Source: Alphaproteobacteria bacterium
GTDB taxonomy: Bacteria > Pseudomonadota > Alphaproteobacteria > Rhizobiales > Devosiaceae
Assembly (NCBI GenBank): GCA_013152625.1
Contig: JAADFY010000014.1
Coordinates: 1 to 15,152 of the forward strand
Direction of reading: 5' to 3'
DNA length: 15,152 nt
Position numbers and translations under genes: made by a program. The notes below the pieces were generated by a model. That model ran no database searches and was not told the DNA's origin. It saw nothing but the letters and a program-made list of their open reading frames with translations. Positions 6,893-14,113 of the stretch are shown one piece after another (positions within the stretch are counted from its first letter, which is position 1; each line of letters begins with the position of its first letter).

Positions 6893-6909
6893 GCCGTTGG
6901 AGAGCTGAA

Positions 6910-7743
6910 ATGATCAAAGATATTGCAACTTATCTGGATGGCGGAACCGGAGACAGTGTCCGGCTCAGACACGCCGAGGCGGTAGCGGTCATGTTTGATG
7001 GTTTTTTGACCGGTCTGTTAATCCACGAAATACCGGAAATGCTGATCGCCGGCGAAGGGGGGATCGGTGTTGCCCAACTGGGCGAGAAAATGCGCGCCGA
7101 TGCCCATGAGCGCATGGAAAAACACAGGAATACTCTCGCCGCCAAGTTCGAAAAACTGCGGTGCCTGAACGAATTGCGCGTGCTCGAGCATTTCTCATCG
7201 GTTATCGGGCCGCGGTTAAGCGCCGAAGCGCGCTTTGCCGATCTTTATGTAACCTCCATGCCCTACTCGGGTGAGGTAGGCGAGGCGGAATGGCAGGAGC
7301 AGGTGCTGTTCAACTCCGGACGGGCGTGCCTGTTTGTGCCCCGGGAGGCCAAAACCATCTGGCCCGCCGAACATGTGCTGGTGGGCTGGCGCAACACCCG
7401 TGAAGCCGCCCGGGCCGTTGCCGAAGCCCTGCCGTTCCTGCGCCGGGCCAAATCGGTCACCGTGGCCATGGTGGCCGATGGTGCCTCGCTGGAAGCGGAT
7501 CGCAGCGAGCCGGGCGCCGATATTGCCCGCCATCTTGGCCGGCACGGGGTCAATGTGGAGCTCAAACACCTGACCGGCTGGAGCCGGGCCTCCGAAGCAC
7601 TCCTGAACGAAGCGGAACGGGTGGGTGCCGGTCTGATCGTGATCGGTGGTTACGGGCACTCCAGGTTTCGCGAATGGATACTTGGCGGGGCCACCCGGGA
7701 CATTTTGCGAGGATCAAAATTGCCCGTTCTGGCCGCCCACTGA
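6910..7743 (+). CDS. UspA-like universal stress protein, tandem-domain form
   Basis: The 277-residue protein is the length of a two-domain universal stress protein. The N-terminal half (about 1-145) is a degenerate Usp fold with a charged helical insert. The C-terminal half (about 150-277) ends in the nucleotide-binding signature at residues 246-262, GGYGHSRFREWILGGAT, a variant of the G-2X-G-9X-G-S/T motif common in alphaproteobacterial members. The start has GGAGAG at good spacing. Related proteins bind ATP and are induced under stress or growth arrest; a direct biochemical role is not known. It lies 182 bp after the acyltransferase gene and 81 bp before a conserved hypothetical gene on the same strand, so co-transcription with the latter is possible. 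Confidence 0.85.
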   Translation: MIKDIATYLDGGTGDSVRLRHAEAVAVMFDGFLTGLLIHEIPEMLIAGEGGIGVAQLGEKMRADAHERMEKHRNTLAAKFEKLRCLNELRVLEHFSSVIGPRLSAEARFADLYVTSMPYSGEVGEAEWQEQVLFNSGRACLFVPREAKTIWPAEHVLVGWRNTREAARAVAEALPFLRRAKSVTVAMVADGASLEADRSEPGADIARHLGRHGVNVELKHLTGWSRASEALLNEAERVGAGLIVIGGYGHSRFREWILGGATRDILRGSKLPVLAAH

Positions 7744-7824
7744 TCCGCCCCCACCCACAGATCCGCCCCACAGCACTTTGCCAACACCCCAAAGCCCGAC
7801 AATTTCCCTCGAAAGGCACAAGAC

Positions 7825-8205
7825 GTGAAAAAACTCCCGCGAGAATTTCGCCATATCCGGCTCGAACTGGCCCGGGAACCGGGGTTCCCCGCCGGCGATC
7901 CCGGCCATGGTTACGATATCGTGGCGCCCCTGAACGATGAGGGAAAAATCGATTCCGAGCTGTTCTTGCGCCACGGCAACGTGTGCCGGGTGCGCTGGTT
8001 CGCGTCGGGAAAAAAAGATCGGGTCGGCCGGCTGGTGCGCGGGCCCGGCGGGCGCTGGGGGATCGATTATGACGCCGACGGGGTCAGCGATGAAGAGGCG
8101 TTTCGCCTGGGCGATGAAGTGTTTGCGCCGGGCGAATATGTCTCCATCGGCGACGAGGACGGCACCATGCACACCTACAATGTGATCGTGGTCCGCGAGA
8201 TCTGA
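7825..8205 (+). CDS. Conserved hypothetical protein, about 126 residues
   Basis: A small, acidic, soluble protein without signal peptide or membrane segment. It begins KKLPREFRHIRLELARE and contains GYDIVAPL, a VCRVRWF segment, GRLVRGPGGRWGIDYD and FRLGDEVFAPGEYVSI, ending DGTMHTYNVIVV. The pattern looks like a compact beta-rich domain. I recognise similar proteins as uncharacterised conserved genes of alphaproteobacteria but know no function. The start codon is GTG with AAAGG upstream. It follows the Usp gene and converges on glpK with only 7 bp between the two stop codons. Confidence 0.75.
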   Translation: MKKLPREFRHIRLELAREPGFPAGDPGHGYDIVAPLNDEGKIDSELFLRHGNVCRVRWFASGKKDRVGRLVRGPGGRWGIDYDADGVSDEEAFRLGDEVFAPGEYVSIGDEDGTMHTYNVIVVREI

Positions 8206-8212
8206 TACGTTT

Positions 8213-9709
8213 TCAGTCCCGCGCGCAAAGTGTGCGCGAGACGGCGTCTTTCCAGCCCCCATAACGCGCCTGACGCTCGGCCTCGGCCAGGCTGGGTTCA
8301 AACCGGCGCTCCAGGGACCATCTGGCCGCGACCTGTTCGGGGGGCGGGCACATCCCGGCCTGCAATCCGGCGAGATAGGCGGCGCCCATGGCGGTGGTTT
8401 CACGCACCGTGGGCCGGTCGACGGGGGCGCCGATCTGATCGGCCAGAGCCTGCATGGTCCAGTCGCTGGCCGACATGCCCCCATCCACCCGCAGCACTGA
8501 AATCTGCCGGTCCGGCCAGTCCTTTTTCATGGCTTCGAGCAGGTCGCGGGTTTGAAAAGCCACGCTTTCAAGGGCGGCGCGGGCCAGCTCGGCGCGGCCG
8601 GAATTGCGAGTAAGGCCAAATATGGCGCCCCGGCTTTTTGCGTCCCAATAAGGGGCCCCAAGGCCGGTAAAGGCGGGGACCAGATAAACCTCCTGGTCGG
8701 GGTCGGCTTTGCGGGCCAGCTCTTCGGCCTCGGCGGCATCGTCAATGATGCACAGGGCCTCGCGCAGCCACTGGACCACGGCCCCGGCCATAAAAATCGA
8801 CCCCTCCAGCGCAAAAGTGGTCTGGCCCTCCAGCCGGTAGGCGATGGTGGTTAAAAGCCGGTTATTGGAGGCAACGGGCCGGGCGCCGGTATTGAGCAGG
8901 GCAAAACATCCCGTGCCATAGGTAGATTTCATCATGCCGGGCTCGAAACAGGCCTGCCCCACGGTTGCCGCCTGCTGGTCGCCGGCGACCCCGGAAATCA
9001 TGATCGCGGCGCCAAACAGATCGGGTTCGGTGGTGCCAAAATCGGCGGCACAGTCCAGCACCTGGGCCATCATGGCCCGTGGAATGTCGAACAGATCGAG
9101 CAATTGGTCGTCCCAGTCGTTGTCATGGATATTGAACAACAAGGTTCTGGCGGCATTGGTGGCATCGGTACGGTGATGGCGGCCCCCGGTCAGGCGCCAG
9201 ATCAACCAGGTGTCCATGGTGCCGAACACCAGTTCACCGGCCTCGGCCCGGGCCCGGGCGCCCTCGACGTTTTCCAGCAGCCAGGCGATTTTGCTGGCCG
9301 AAAAATACGGATCAAGCAGCAGGCCGGTTTTTTCGCTGACCATGGGCTCATGGCCCGCCTGTTTGAGGCGCCCGCAGTGTTCATCGGTGCGCCGGTCCTG
9401 CCAGACAATGGCATTGTAGATGGGCTCGCCGGTGGTTTTGTCCCATACCAGGGTGGTTTCGCGCTGGTTGGTAATGCCGATGCGGGCGATCTCCTCAGGC
9501 GCCGCGCCCGCGCGTTCAATGGCGGTACGGCACGATTTCAGCACTGTTTGCCAGATAGCCTCGGGGTCGTGCTCGACCCAGCCGGGGCGGGGATAGATCT
9601 GGGCAAATTCATACTGCCCGCTGGCGACAGGGTTCAGGCGGGCGTCAAAAAGGATGGCCCGGCTTGAGGTGGTGCCCTGATCTATGGCGAGAAGAAATTG
9701 ACGGTCCAT
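8213..9709 (-). CDS. glpK: Glycerol kinase
   Basis: GlpK phosphorylates glycerol with ATP to sn-glycerol 3-phosphate in the cytoplasm, trapping imported glycerol. The 498 residues match the usual length of the family (about 500). Visible signatures: [15 protein letters not shown] at the N-terminus, [72 protein letters not shown] and [21 protein letters not shown]. The start at 9709 has GGAG at eight bases. No glycerol facilitator, regulator or glycerol-3-phosphate dehydrogenase is adjacent, so it stands outside a glp operon here. It converges with the gene ending at 8205. Confidence 0.96.
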   Translation of the reverse strand: MDRQFLLAIDQGTTSSRAILFDARLNPVASGQYEFAQIYPRPGWVEHDPEAIWQTVLKSCRTAIERAGAAPEEIARIGITNQRETTLVWDKTTGEPIYNAIVWQDRRTDEHCGRLKQAGHEPMVSEKTGLLLDPYFSASKIAWLLENVEGARARAEAGELVFGTMDTWLIWRLTGGRHHRTDATNAARTLLFNIHDNDWDDQLLDLFDIPRAMMAQVLDCAADFGTTEPDLFGAAIMISGVAGDQQAATVGQACFEPGMMKSTYGTGCFALLNTGARPVASNNRLLTTIAYRLEGQTTFALEGSIFMAGAVVQWLREALCIIDDAAEAEELARKADPDQEVYLVPAFTGLGAPYWDAKSRGAIFGLTRNSGRAELARAALESVAFQTRDLLEAMKKDWPDRQISVLRVDGGMSASDWTMQALADQIGAPVDRPTVRETTAMGAAYLAGLQAGMCPPPEQVAARWSLERRFEPSLAEAERQARYGGWKDAVSRTLCARD

Positions 9710-9756
9710 TGGGGGTTCTCCGCGAAATCAGATGGCACTGCGCGACAAGAGACAGC

Positions 9757-9784
9757 CCGGCCCGGAACATGATGTCCGGGCCGG
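9757..9784 (-). terminator. Hairpin between the TrpB-like gene and glpK
   Basis: CCGGCCCGGA (9757-9766) and TCCGGGCCGG (9775-9784) form a perfect 10-bp stem with an 8-nt loop, 27 bp after the TrpB-like stop codon. The clean T5 run (9786-9790) is on the plus-strand side; on the minus strand the following sequence is only T-rich. It probably ends the TrpB-like transcript, perhaps with weak efficiency, and separates it from glpK. Confidence 0.6.
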
Positions 9785-9811
9785 ATTTTTGTGCCGGCAT
9801 CGGCCTTTTAT

Positions 9812-11179
9812 CTACTCGGCGGCCACTTCGGGCAAAGCGGCCAGCGCACTGTCGAGTTTTTCCGCGTCATAGTCCTTGTCTTCAAGCTTGCCGCTCAAAA
9901 ACTCGTCATAGGCGGCCATGTCGAAATGGCCGTGGCCGGAAAGGTTGAACAGGATGGTGCGCGAGGTGCCCTCGACTTTGCATTTTAAGGCCTCATCGAT
10001 GGCGACCCTGACGGCGTGGGTGGCTTCGGGTGCGGGAATGATACCCTCGGCCCGGGCAAACTGGATGCCGGCTTCAAAACACGGGTTTTGATGGACGGCG
10101 CGGGCCTCGATCTCGCCCAGATGCAGCAAATGGCTGACCAGCGGCGCCATGCCGTGATAGCGCAGGCCGCCGGCATGAAAGCCGGGGGGCACAAAGGTCG
10201 AACCCAGGGTGTGCATCTTGACCAGTGGGGTGAAATGGCCGGTATCGCCGAAATCATAGGCAAAGGTGCCCCGGGTTAGCGAGGGGCAGGCGGCAGGCTC
10301 GACGGCAATGACAGTGGGGGCCGGTCCGCCGCGCAGCTTGGCGCCAACGAAGGGAAACCCCAGCCCGGCAAAATTGGAGCCGCCCCCGGCGCAGCCAATG
10401 ATGATGTCGGGGTAATCGTCGGCCATTTCCATCTGCTCGATGGCTTCCATGCCGATGACGGTCTGGTGCAACAAAACATGGTTGAGCACGCTTCCAAGGG
10501 CATATTTGGTGTCGTCATTCTTGGCCGCCACCTCCACCGCTTCGGAAATGGCCATGCCAAGGCTGCCGGTGGTGTCCGGGTCGCTGGCCAGCACGGCGCG
10601 GCCATACTCTGTCAGATTGGAGGGGGAGGCCACGCAATTGGCCCCATAGGTTTCCATCATCGCCCGGCGATAGGGCTTTTGGTCATAGCTGACCTTGACC
10701 ATGAACACCGAGATCTCGATGCCAAAAAGAGCCCCGGCAAACGCCAGCGATGAACCCCACTGGCCGGCACCGGTTTCGGTGGATATTTTTTTGATGCCTT
10801 CTTCCCGGTTGTAAAAGGCCTGGGCGACGGCGGTGTTGGGCTTGTGGCTACCGGCGGGGCTACCCCCTTCATATTTATAGTAAATTTTTGCCGGGGTATC
10901 GAGGGCCTGTTCCAGGCGTCTGGCCCGATAGAGCGGCGAGGGGCGCCACATGCGATAAACGTCGCGGACAGGTTTTGGGATTTCAATGTCGCGCTCGGCG
11001 CTCACTTCCTGGCCGATAAGGGCCATGGGAAACAGCGGCGCGAGATCATCGGGGCCGATGGGCTGGCCGGTTCCGGGGTGGAGCACCGGCGCCGGAGGCG
11101 CAGGCAGGTCGGCCACGATATTGTACCAGGACTTGGCAATTTTTTCCTCTGGCAGAAAATATTTAATGCTGTCACTCAC
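9812..11179 (-). CDS. TrpB2-type tryptophan synthase beta chain-like PLP enzyme
   Basis: The 455-residue protein belongs to the second type of tryptophan synthase beta chain (TrpB2), longer than the usual TrpB of about 400. Visible: an extended N-terminus ([20 protein letters not shown]), [12 protein letters not shown], the PLP lysine K113 in [25 protein letters not shown], and the phosphate-binding [10 protein letters not shown]. The family condenses indole with serine; stand-alone members are thought to salvage indole or use a related substrate. No trpA or other trp gene is adjacent. The start codon is GTG (11179), supported by GGAGGAA seven bases upstream. It is followed by a hairpin and glpK on the same strand, with no obvious functional link. 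Confidence 0.9.
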   Translation of the reverse strand: MSDSIKYFLPEEKIAKSWYNIVADLPAPPAPVLHPGTGQPIGPDDLAPLFPMALIGQEVSAERDIEIPKPVRDVYRMWRPSPLYRARRLEQALDTPAKIYYKYEGGSPAGSHKPNTAVAQAFYNREEGIKKISTETGAGQWGSSLAFAGALFGIEISVFMVKVSYDQKPYRRAMMETYGANCVASPSNLTEYGRAVLASDPDTTGSLGMAISEAVEVAAKNDDTKYALGSVLNHVLLHQTVIGMEAIEQMEMADDYPDIIIGCAGGGSNFAGLGFPFVGAKLRGGPAPTVIAVEPAACPSLTRGTFAYDFGDTGHFTPLVKMHTLGSTFVPPGFHAGGLRYHGMAPLVSHLLHLGEIEARAVHQNPCFEAGIQFARAEGIIPAPEATHAVRVAIDEALKCKVEGTSRTILFNLSGHGHFDMAAYDEFLSGKLEDKDYDAEKLDSALAALPEVAAE

Positions 11180-11553
11180 CGGAATTCCTCCACTTGAATT
11201 TTTTTGATTTTAATCGGTTTTTGGCCTCAAGATCAATGCGTTGCTCCCCATGGGCGTGTTGCGAAGGTCCGGTGGCCGCTTTCTCCCCGGCCCAGTTGAA
11301 TGTATTTGGTGAACTGTCACTGCAATCCAGCCGGTCCGCGCGGTTACGGGTTTATCTGCATGGCGCAGAAATTGAGTAACTTAAAAATGGCGAGTTGAAC
11401 GGGGCATATCAAAATTTAGGACAAAGACTGCAGACAGCGTGTTGTCAGCAGTGCTGAAGTAGAGGTGCCCCCATGAGTTTCTCAAATTCGCGAGCTAGAA
11501 TCTTGACCGCCCCAAAATGCGGATGTTCAAGGCGCTAGGACACAGGAAAAACC
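11180..11553. other. Intergenic region between the TrpB-like gene and the GFA gene
   Basis: This 374-bp divergent gap is AT-richer than the flanking genes, with T-tracts near 11200-11222 that would lie upstream of the minus-strand TrpB-like gene. A hairpin at 11428-11451 pairs CTGC with GCAG and GACA with TGTC around a central A:A mismatch. A 21-codon frame (11473-11538) follows. No longer gene is supported. Confidence 0.45.
11473..11538 (+). CDS. Possible 21-residue leader peptide upstream of the GFA gene
   Basis: An ATG frame of 21 codons encodes MSFSNSRARILTAPKCGCSR plus one Arg. GAGGTG lies about six bases upstream, and it ends 15 bp before the next gene. It may be a translated leader, or chance. 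No homologue is recognised. Confidence 0.2.
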   Translation: MSFSNSRARILTAPKCGCSRR

Positions 11554-11922
11554 ATGACCCATATTGCAACTTGCCACTGCGGGGCCACCCGGCTCACAAT
11601 TCCTCGTTTGCCTGAAAAGGCTATCGCTTGCACATGCACATTCTGCACGAAAAGAGGCGTCTTGTGGGGCTATTTCCGGCCAGATGAAGTCGTAGTTGAG
11701 GCGGACAGTGAAGATCGCGTTTACGAACCCTCAGGTGTGAATCGGCATCATTTTTGCGGGCGATGCGGATGCTCCACTTGGTCTCAGACGCCAGACTGGA
11801 GCGCGGTGGAAGAGAACGATAAGGAACCTGTGGAGCGTATTTCTATCAATCTCTGTCTGCTCGATGATACTGACGTCCGCGATTTACCTGTCGAACTTTT
11901 GGACGGTCGTAACTCTTGGTAA
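11554..11922 (+). CDS. GFA/CENP-V-type zinc-binding protein
   Basis: This 122-residue protein has the full cysteine pattern of the glutathione-dependent formaldehyde-activating enzyme (GFA) fold: C7-x-C9, C26-x-C28-x2-C31 and C68-x2-C71. These normally hold a structural and a catalytic zinc. RxG/FxC spacing (HHFCGRCGCSTW) is also typical. The best-studied member helps formaldehyde react with glutathione, but many family members have no known substrate, so the activity here is open. The start has AGGAAA at seven bases. Its base composition is visibly lower in GC than the flanking genes, and it lies next to a repeat cluster and a tRNA, consistent with acquisition by transfer. Confidence 0.85.
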   Translation: MTHIATCHCGATRLTIPRLPEKAIACTCTFCTKRGVLWGYFRPDEVVVEADSEDRVYEPSGVNRHHFCGRCGCSTWSQTPDWSAVEENDKEPVERISINLCLLDDTDVRDLPVELLDGRNSW

Positions 11923-11949
11923 CAGAAGGCTCGTATTTTGAATGACTGC

Positions 11950-11989
11950 GGTGCCGCTTGAGGGAGAGCCTTGGAACGCGCCTGCGAGC
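11950..11989. repeat. Degenerate 40-bp repeat, copy C
   Basis: This is 34 of 40 identical to 12459-12498. Read on the minus strand both copies end in TCAAG followed by a GGCACC-like tail, reminiscent of a tRNA 3' end. It is part of the repeat cluster beside tRNA-Thr. Confidence 0.55.
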
Positions 11990-11998
11990 CCTCTTTCT

Positions 11999-12087
11999 CG
12001 TCATTGCGAGCGACCTTTAAGGGAGCGCGGCAATCCAGTTTGATTTGCTTTTGGATTGCTTCATTGCTGGCGCGTCTCGCAATGACG
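11999..12087. repeat. Small palindromic intergenic element, 89 bp
   Basis: Perfect 12-bp terminal inverted repeats, CGTCATTGCGAG (11999-12010) and CTCGCAATGACG (12076-12087). An inner 8-bp pair is GCAATCCA (12030-12037) with TGGATTGC (12052-12059). Palindromes with such CATTGCGAG...CAATCCA arms occur in many bacterial genomes as non-coding mobile-like repeats. No transposase is present, so it would be non-autonomous. Confidence 0.7.
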
Positions 12088-12116
12088 GTGATGACATTTG
12101 GGAGCGGTGTGTGGCC

Positions 12117-12183
12117 CTCCAAAGGCAAAAGCACTCGTATGTTCACAATTTACGCATGCCAGCCTGACGACGAGGACGGAGCG
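12117..12183. repeat. 67-bp direct repeat, copy A
   Basis: 61 of 67 bases match copy B at 12260-12326, in the same orientation, 143 bp apart. The differences are mostly clustered at positions 16-27. No protein-like frame is shared. Confidence 0.75.
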
Positions 12184-12259
12184 CCGCTTATGCGGCGCCC
12201 CCGCGGAGGCCCGCCGGAGGTGGAATAGCCGTGAGCGAAAACAAGAGTAAAGTGCGAAA

Positions 12260-12326
12260 CTCCAAAGGCAAAAGAACTCATGCGCTCACAATTTACGCAT
12301 GCCAGCCTGACAACGAGGACGGAGCG
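12260..12326. repeat. 67-bp direct repeat, copy B
   Basis: Second copy of the repeat at 12117-12183, with six differences over 67 bases. It is part of the same repeat cluster, 248 bp from the 3' end of tRNA-Thr. Confidence 0.75.
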
Positions 12327-12377
12327 GCGCGACTGCGAGGTGCGAGCCACTATGCTCGCAGCCGCCATTGAGAAATC

Positions 12378-12409
12378 GCCGCCCCCTCGGAGCCGGTGAG
12401 CATAAGCGA
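12378..12409. repeat. 32-bp repeat E, upstream copy
   Basis: 29 of 32 bases match 12521-12552. Each copy is followed by a GCGTGAGAG...TGGTGCC block (12442-12466 and 12558-12582), the second of which runs into the 3' end of tRNA-Thr. Confidence 0.6.
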
Positions 12410-12458
12410 CCAGCCCGTCCGGCGCGAGGACAAAAATGCGCGCGTGAGAGGAAAAAAT

Positions 12459-12498
12459 GGTGCCACTTGAGGGAGCGCTTTTGAACGCACCAGCGAGC
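12459..12498. repeat. Degenerate 40-bp repeat, copy D
   Basis: 34 of 40 bases match copy C (11950-11989). Its left edge overlaps the block 12442-12466, which matches the tRNA-Thr 3' flank (12558-12582) in 22 of 25 bases. Confidence 0.55.
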
Positions 12499-12520
12499 TT
12501 CAACGCGAGCCGGCGCTAGC

Positions 12521-12552
12521 GCCGCCCCCACGGAGCCGGTGAACATAAGTGA
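12521..12552. repeat. 32-bp repeat F, copy next to tRNA-Thr
   Basis: Matches 12378-12409 in 29 of 32 bases. It lies in the 3' flank of the tRNA, 22 bp beyond its CCA end. With the adjoining 12558-12582 block it forms the apparent parent of the duplicated flank sequence. Confidence 0.6.
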
Positions 12553-12573
12553 ACTCGGCGTGAGAGAAAGAAA

Positions 12574-12649
12574 TGGTGCCGCATAGGTGACTCGAACACC
12601 TGACCCCGTCATTACGAATGACGTGCTCTACCAGCTGAGCTAATGCGGC
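12574..12649 (-). tRNA. tRNA-Thr (anticodon CGT)
   Basis: The minus strand folds fully as a 76-nt tRNA with an encoded CCA. The acceptor is GCCGCAT with ATGCGGC, and the discriminator is A. The D stem is GCTC/GAGC with a GG-containing loop. The anticodon stem is CGTCA/TGACG with loop TTCGTAA, giving anticodon CGT (reads ACG). The variable loop has five bases, and the T arm is AGGTG/CACCT with loop TTCGAGT. All positions fit a functional elongator. It stands alone, flanked on its 3' side by repeats and on its 5' side by the end of hemY. Confidence 0.97.
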
Positions 12650-12659
12650 ACTTGGCGCG

Positions 12660-12688
12660 TTCTTAAGACCACAAATGGCCATGCGCAA
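12660..12688 (-). promoter_or_regulatory. Putative promoter of tRNA-Thr
   Basis: On the minus strand TTGCGC (12688-12683) and TAAGAA (12665-12660) are separated by 17 bases and lie about 10 bases before the tRNA 5' end. Both are partial matches to housekeeping-promoter hexamers. This is a pattern match only. Confidence 0.4.
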
Positions 12689-12696
12689 GTGGGCCG

Positions 12697-14113
12697 TTAC
12701 GACCCCGGTGCCGGTCTTGGCCCGTCAATGGCCGGGTCGGGAACGGGTTCGGTCTCGGTGGCGGTGGAAATTTCGGTAGGGCCGGAACGGTTGGCGTCGC
12801 CGGTCTTGTCGCTTATTCGGGCGGGCACGTTCCGGTCGGGCAGGCTGGGTGGTTCGATAAATTCAAAGGCGTCCAGTTCGCCGGACAGCGGTGAGACCGG
12901 TTCCCATTCGCCCGCAATGACCCCGTCCGCCGTCCAGGCCGGGTCGCGCCTGGCCGTCACCGCCCGGGCCAGCCGCCTTGCCCTGATCGGACGATTCGCC
13001 CTCTTCGATTTCGGCCATGAGCAGGCAGGTGGTCTGGGTGGGATCGGCGGCTGCATAATTTTCCAGCGCCTTGCGGGCGGCGCCCCATTCATGGGCGTCG
13101 ATGGCCGCTCGGGCAAACCGGGTGGCGCCGGCCTCGGTATCGCTGGGGTCTTCGATTAAAGTGCGCATGCGCCGAAACCGCTCCAGCGCCGAAGCGCCCG
13201 GCAGCACATTGGCATAAAGCTCTGCGGCATGGGGGTGGCCGGTGGCCCGCCACACCCGGCGCAACAGCGCCGAAGCACCCCGCGCGTCGGCCTGATCGAT
13301 CATGATCCGGGCTGCAATGAGGGCGGCGGGCACGAAATTGACTTCCAGCTTGAGCGCCTCCCGGGCCTTTTCCAGCGCCAGCCCGGGATGGGTGGTCTCG
13401 GATTTTCGGGCCCATGCGGTCAGCAAAACCGCCTGCCGACGGCGATGGGCCTGTTTTTTCCCCCGAGGGCCGGCCGGTTCCGCCCGCACCAGTTCAAGAG
13501 CCTCAGCCCAGCGCCCCGCGCCGGTGTGATTTTCAAACAGGGCCTGATTGGCCCATTTGAGATGGGGGGAAATGGAAGCGGCCTTGCGCGCGAACACCAG
13601 CGCCGCATCGGGGCGGTTTTGCGCCTTGGCCTGTTCATAAAGGCCCGACAGGGCGGCAATGGCGGTCTTTGGGTCATCGATCATGTCGCGATAATGGCGG
13701 CGGGCCTCGCGCCAGTCGCCCAGAGCCACCGAGGCATTGGCCTCCAAAAGCTTGATGCCGGCCAGATCCCCCAGCCGGACCCCCGCCTCACGGGCCAGGG
13801 TGCGGGCCCGGGCCGCATCTCCCGCATTTAGCGCAATCAGCCCGTCCGAAAGGGCCTGCAGGCCGCGTTCGTGGCGGCGGCGGGCGGAACGGGCACGGAT
13901 AAACGAGGCAATGCCGAACAGGCGGCGGATCAGGCCCCAAAGGACAACAAAGATAAAAACAGCGGCGAGAAAAATGCCAACGGTGAGGCCAAGACCGGGC
14001 CGCAGCCGATAACCAAAGGCCGAAATGTCAACGGTACCGGGCAGGGTGACCAGCCAGGTGGCGCCAAGGGCCACCAGCAGCGACACGGTTATGGCGGCAA
14101 TGACCCGGATCAT
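12697..14113 (-). CDS. hemY: HemY-like inner-membrane protein, frame broken near 12976-13000
   Basis: HemY is an inner-membrane TPR-type protein linked to heme biosynthesis. The N-terminus has two membrane helices (about residues 2-21 and 40-60), then a long helical-repeat region (LGDWREARRHY, AALSGLYEQAK, LELVRAEPAG, ALEKAREALKL, AAELYA). The first frame runs from ATG 14113 through LLMAEIEEGE and, after about 12990, turns into Gly/Arg-rich sequence ending at 12863. The expected HemY C-terminus continues in another frame from about 12976 to TAA 12697: RRLARAVTARRDPAWTADG, then EWEPVSPLSGELDAFEF. Together about 471 residues. One inserted base or two missing bases would explain it. The start overlaps the upstream stop by ATGA, implying translational coupling. 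It may be a true mutation or a sequence error. Confidence 0.75.

Noticed and set aside
7742..7772. Direct repeat GATCCGCCCC, two copies
   Set aside because: Only about 10 bp in C-rich intergenic DNA; too short to mean much.
7714..8484. 256-codon minus-strand open frame
   Set aside because: It overlaps the Usp end, the conserved 126-residue gene and the end of glpK in other frames, and is Pro/Arg-rich as expected for a shadow frame in GC-rich DNA.
11950..12560. CRISPR array
   Set aside because: Repeats are unequal in length, degenerate and irregularly spaced, and no cas gene is present.
12150..12612. Minus-strand open frames of 108-117 codons in the repeat cluster
   Set aside because: They translate the repeats themselves (RLRGGG-type sequence), overlap each other in different frames, and one runs into the tRNA.
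12689..13159. 156-codon plus-strand frame opposite hemY
   Set aside because: Gly/Ser/Ala-rich shadow of the hemY C-terminus; no ribosome binding site.
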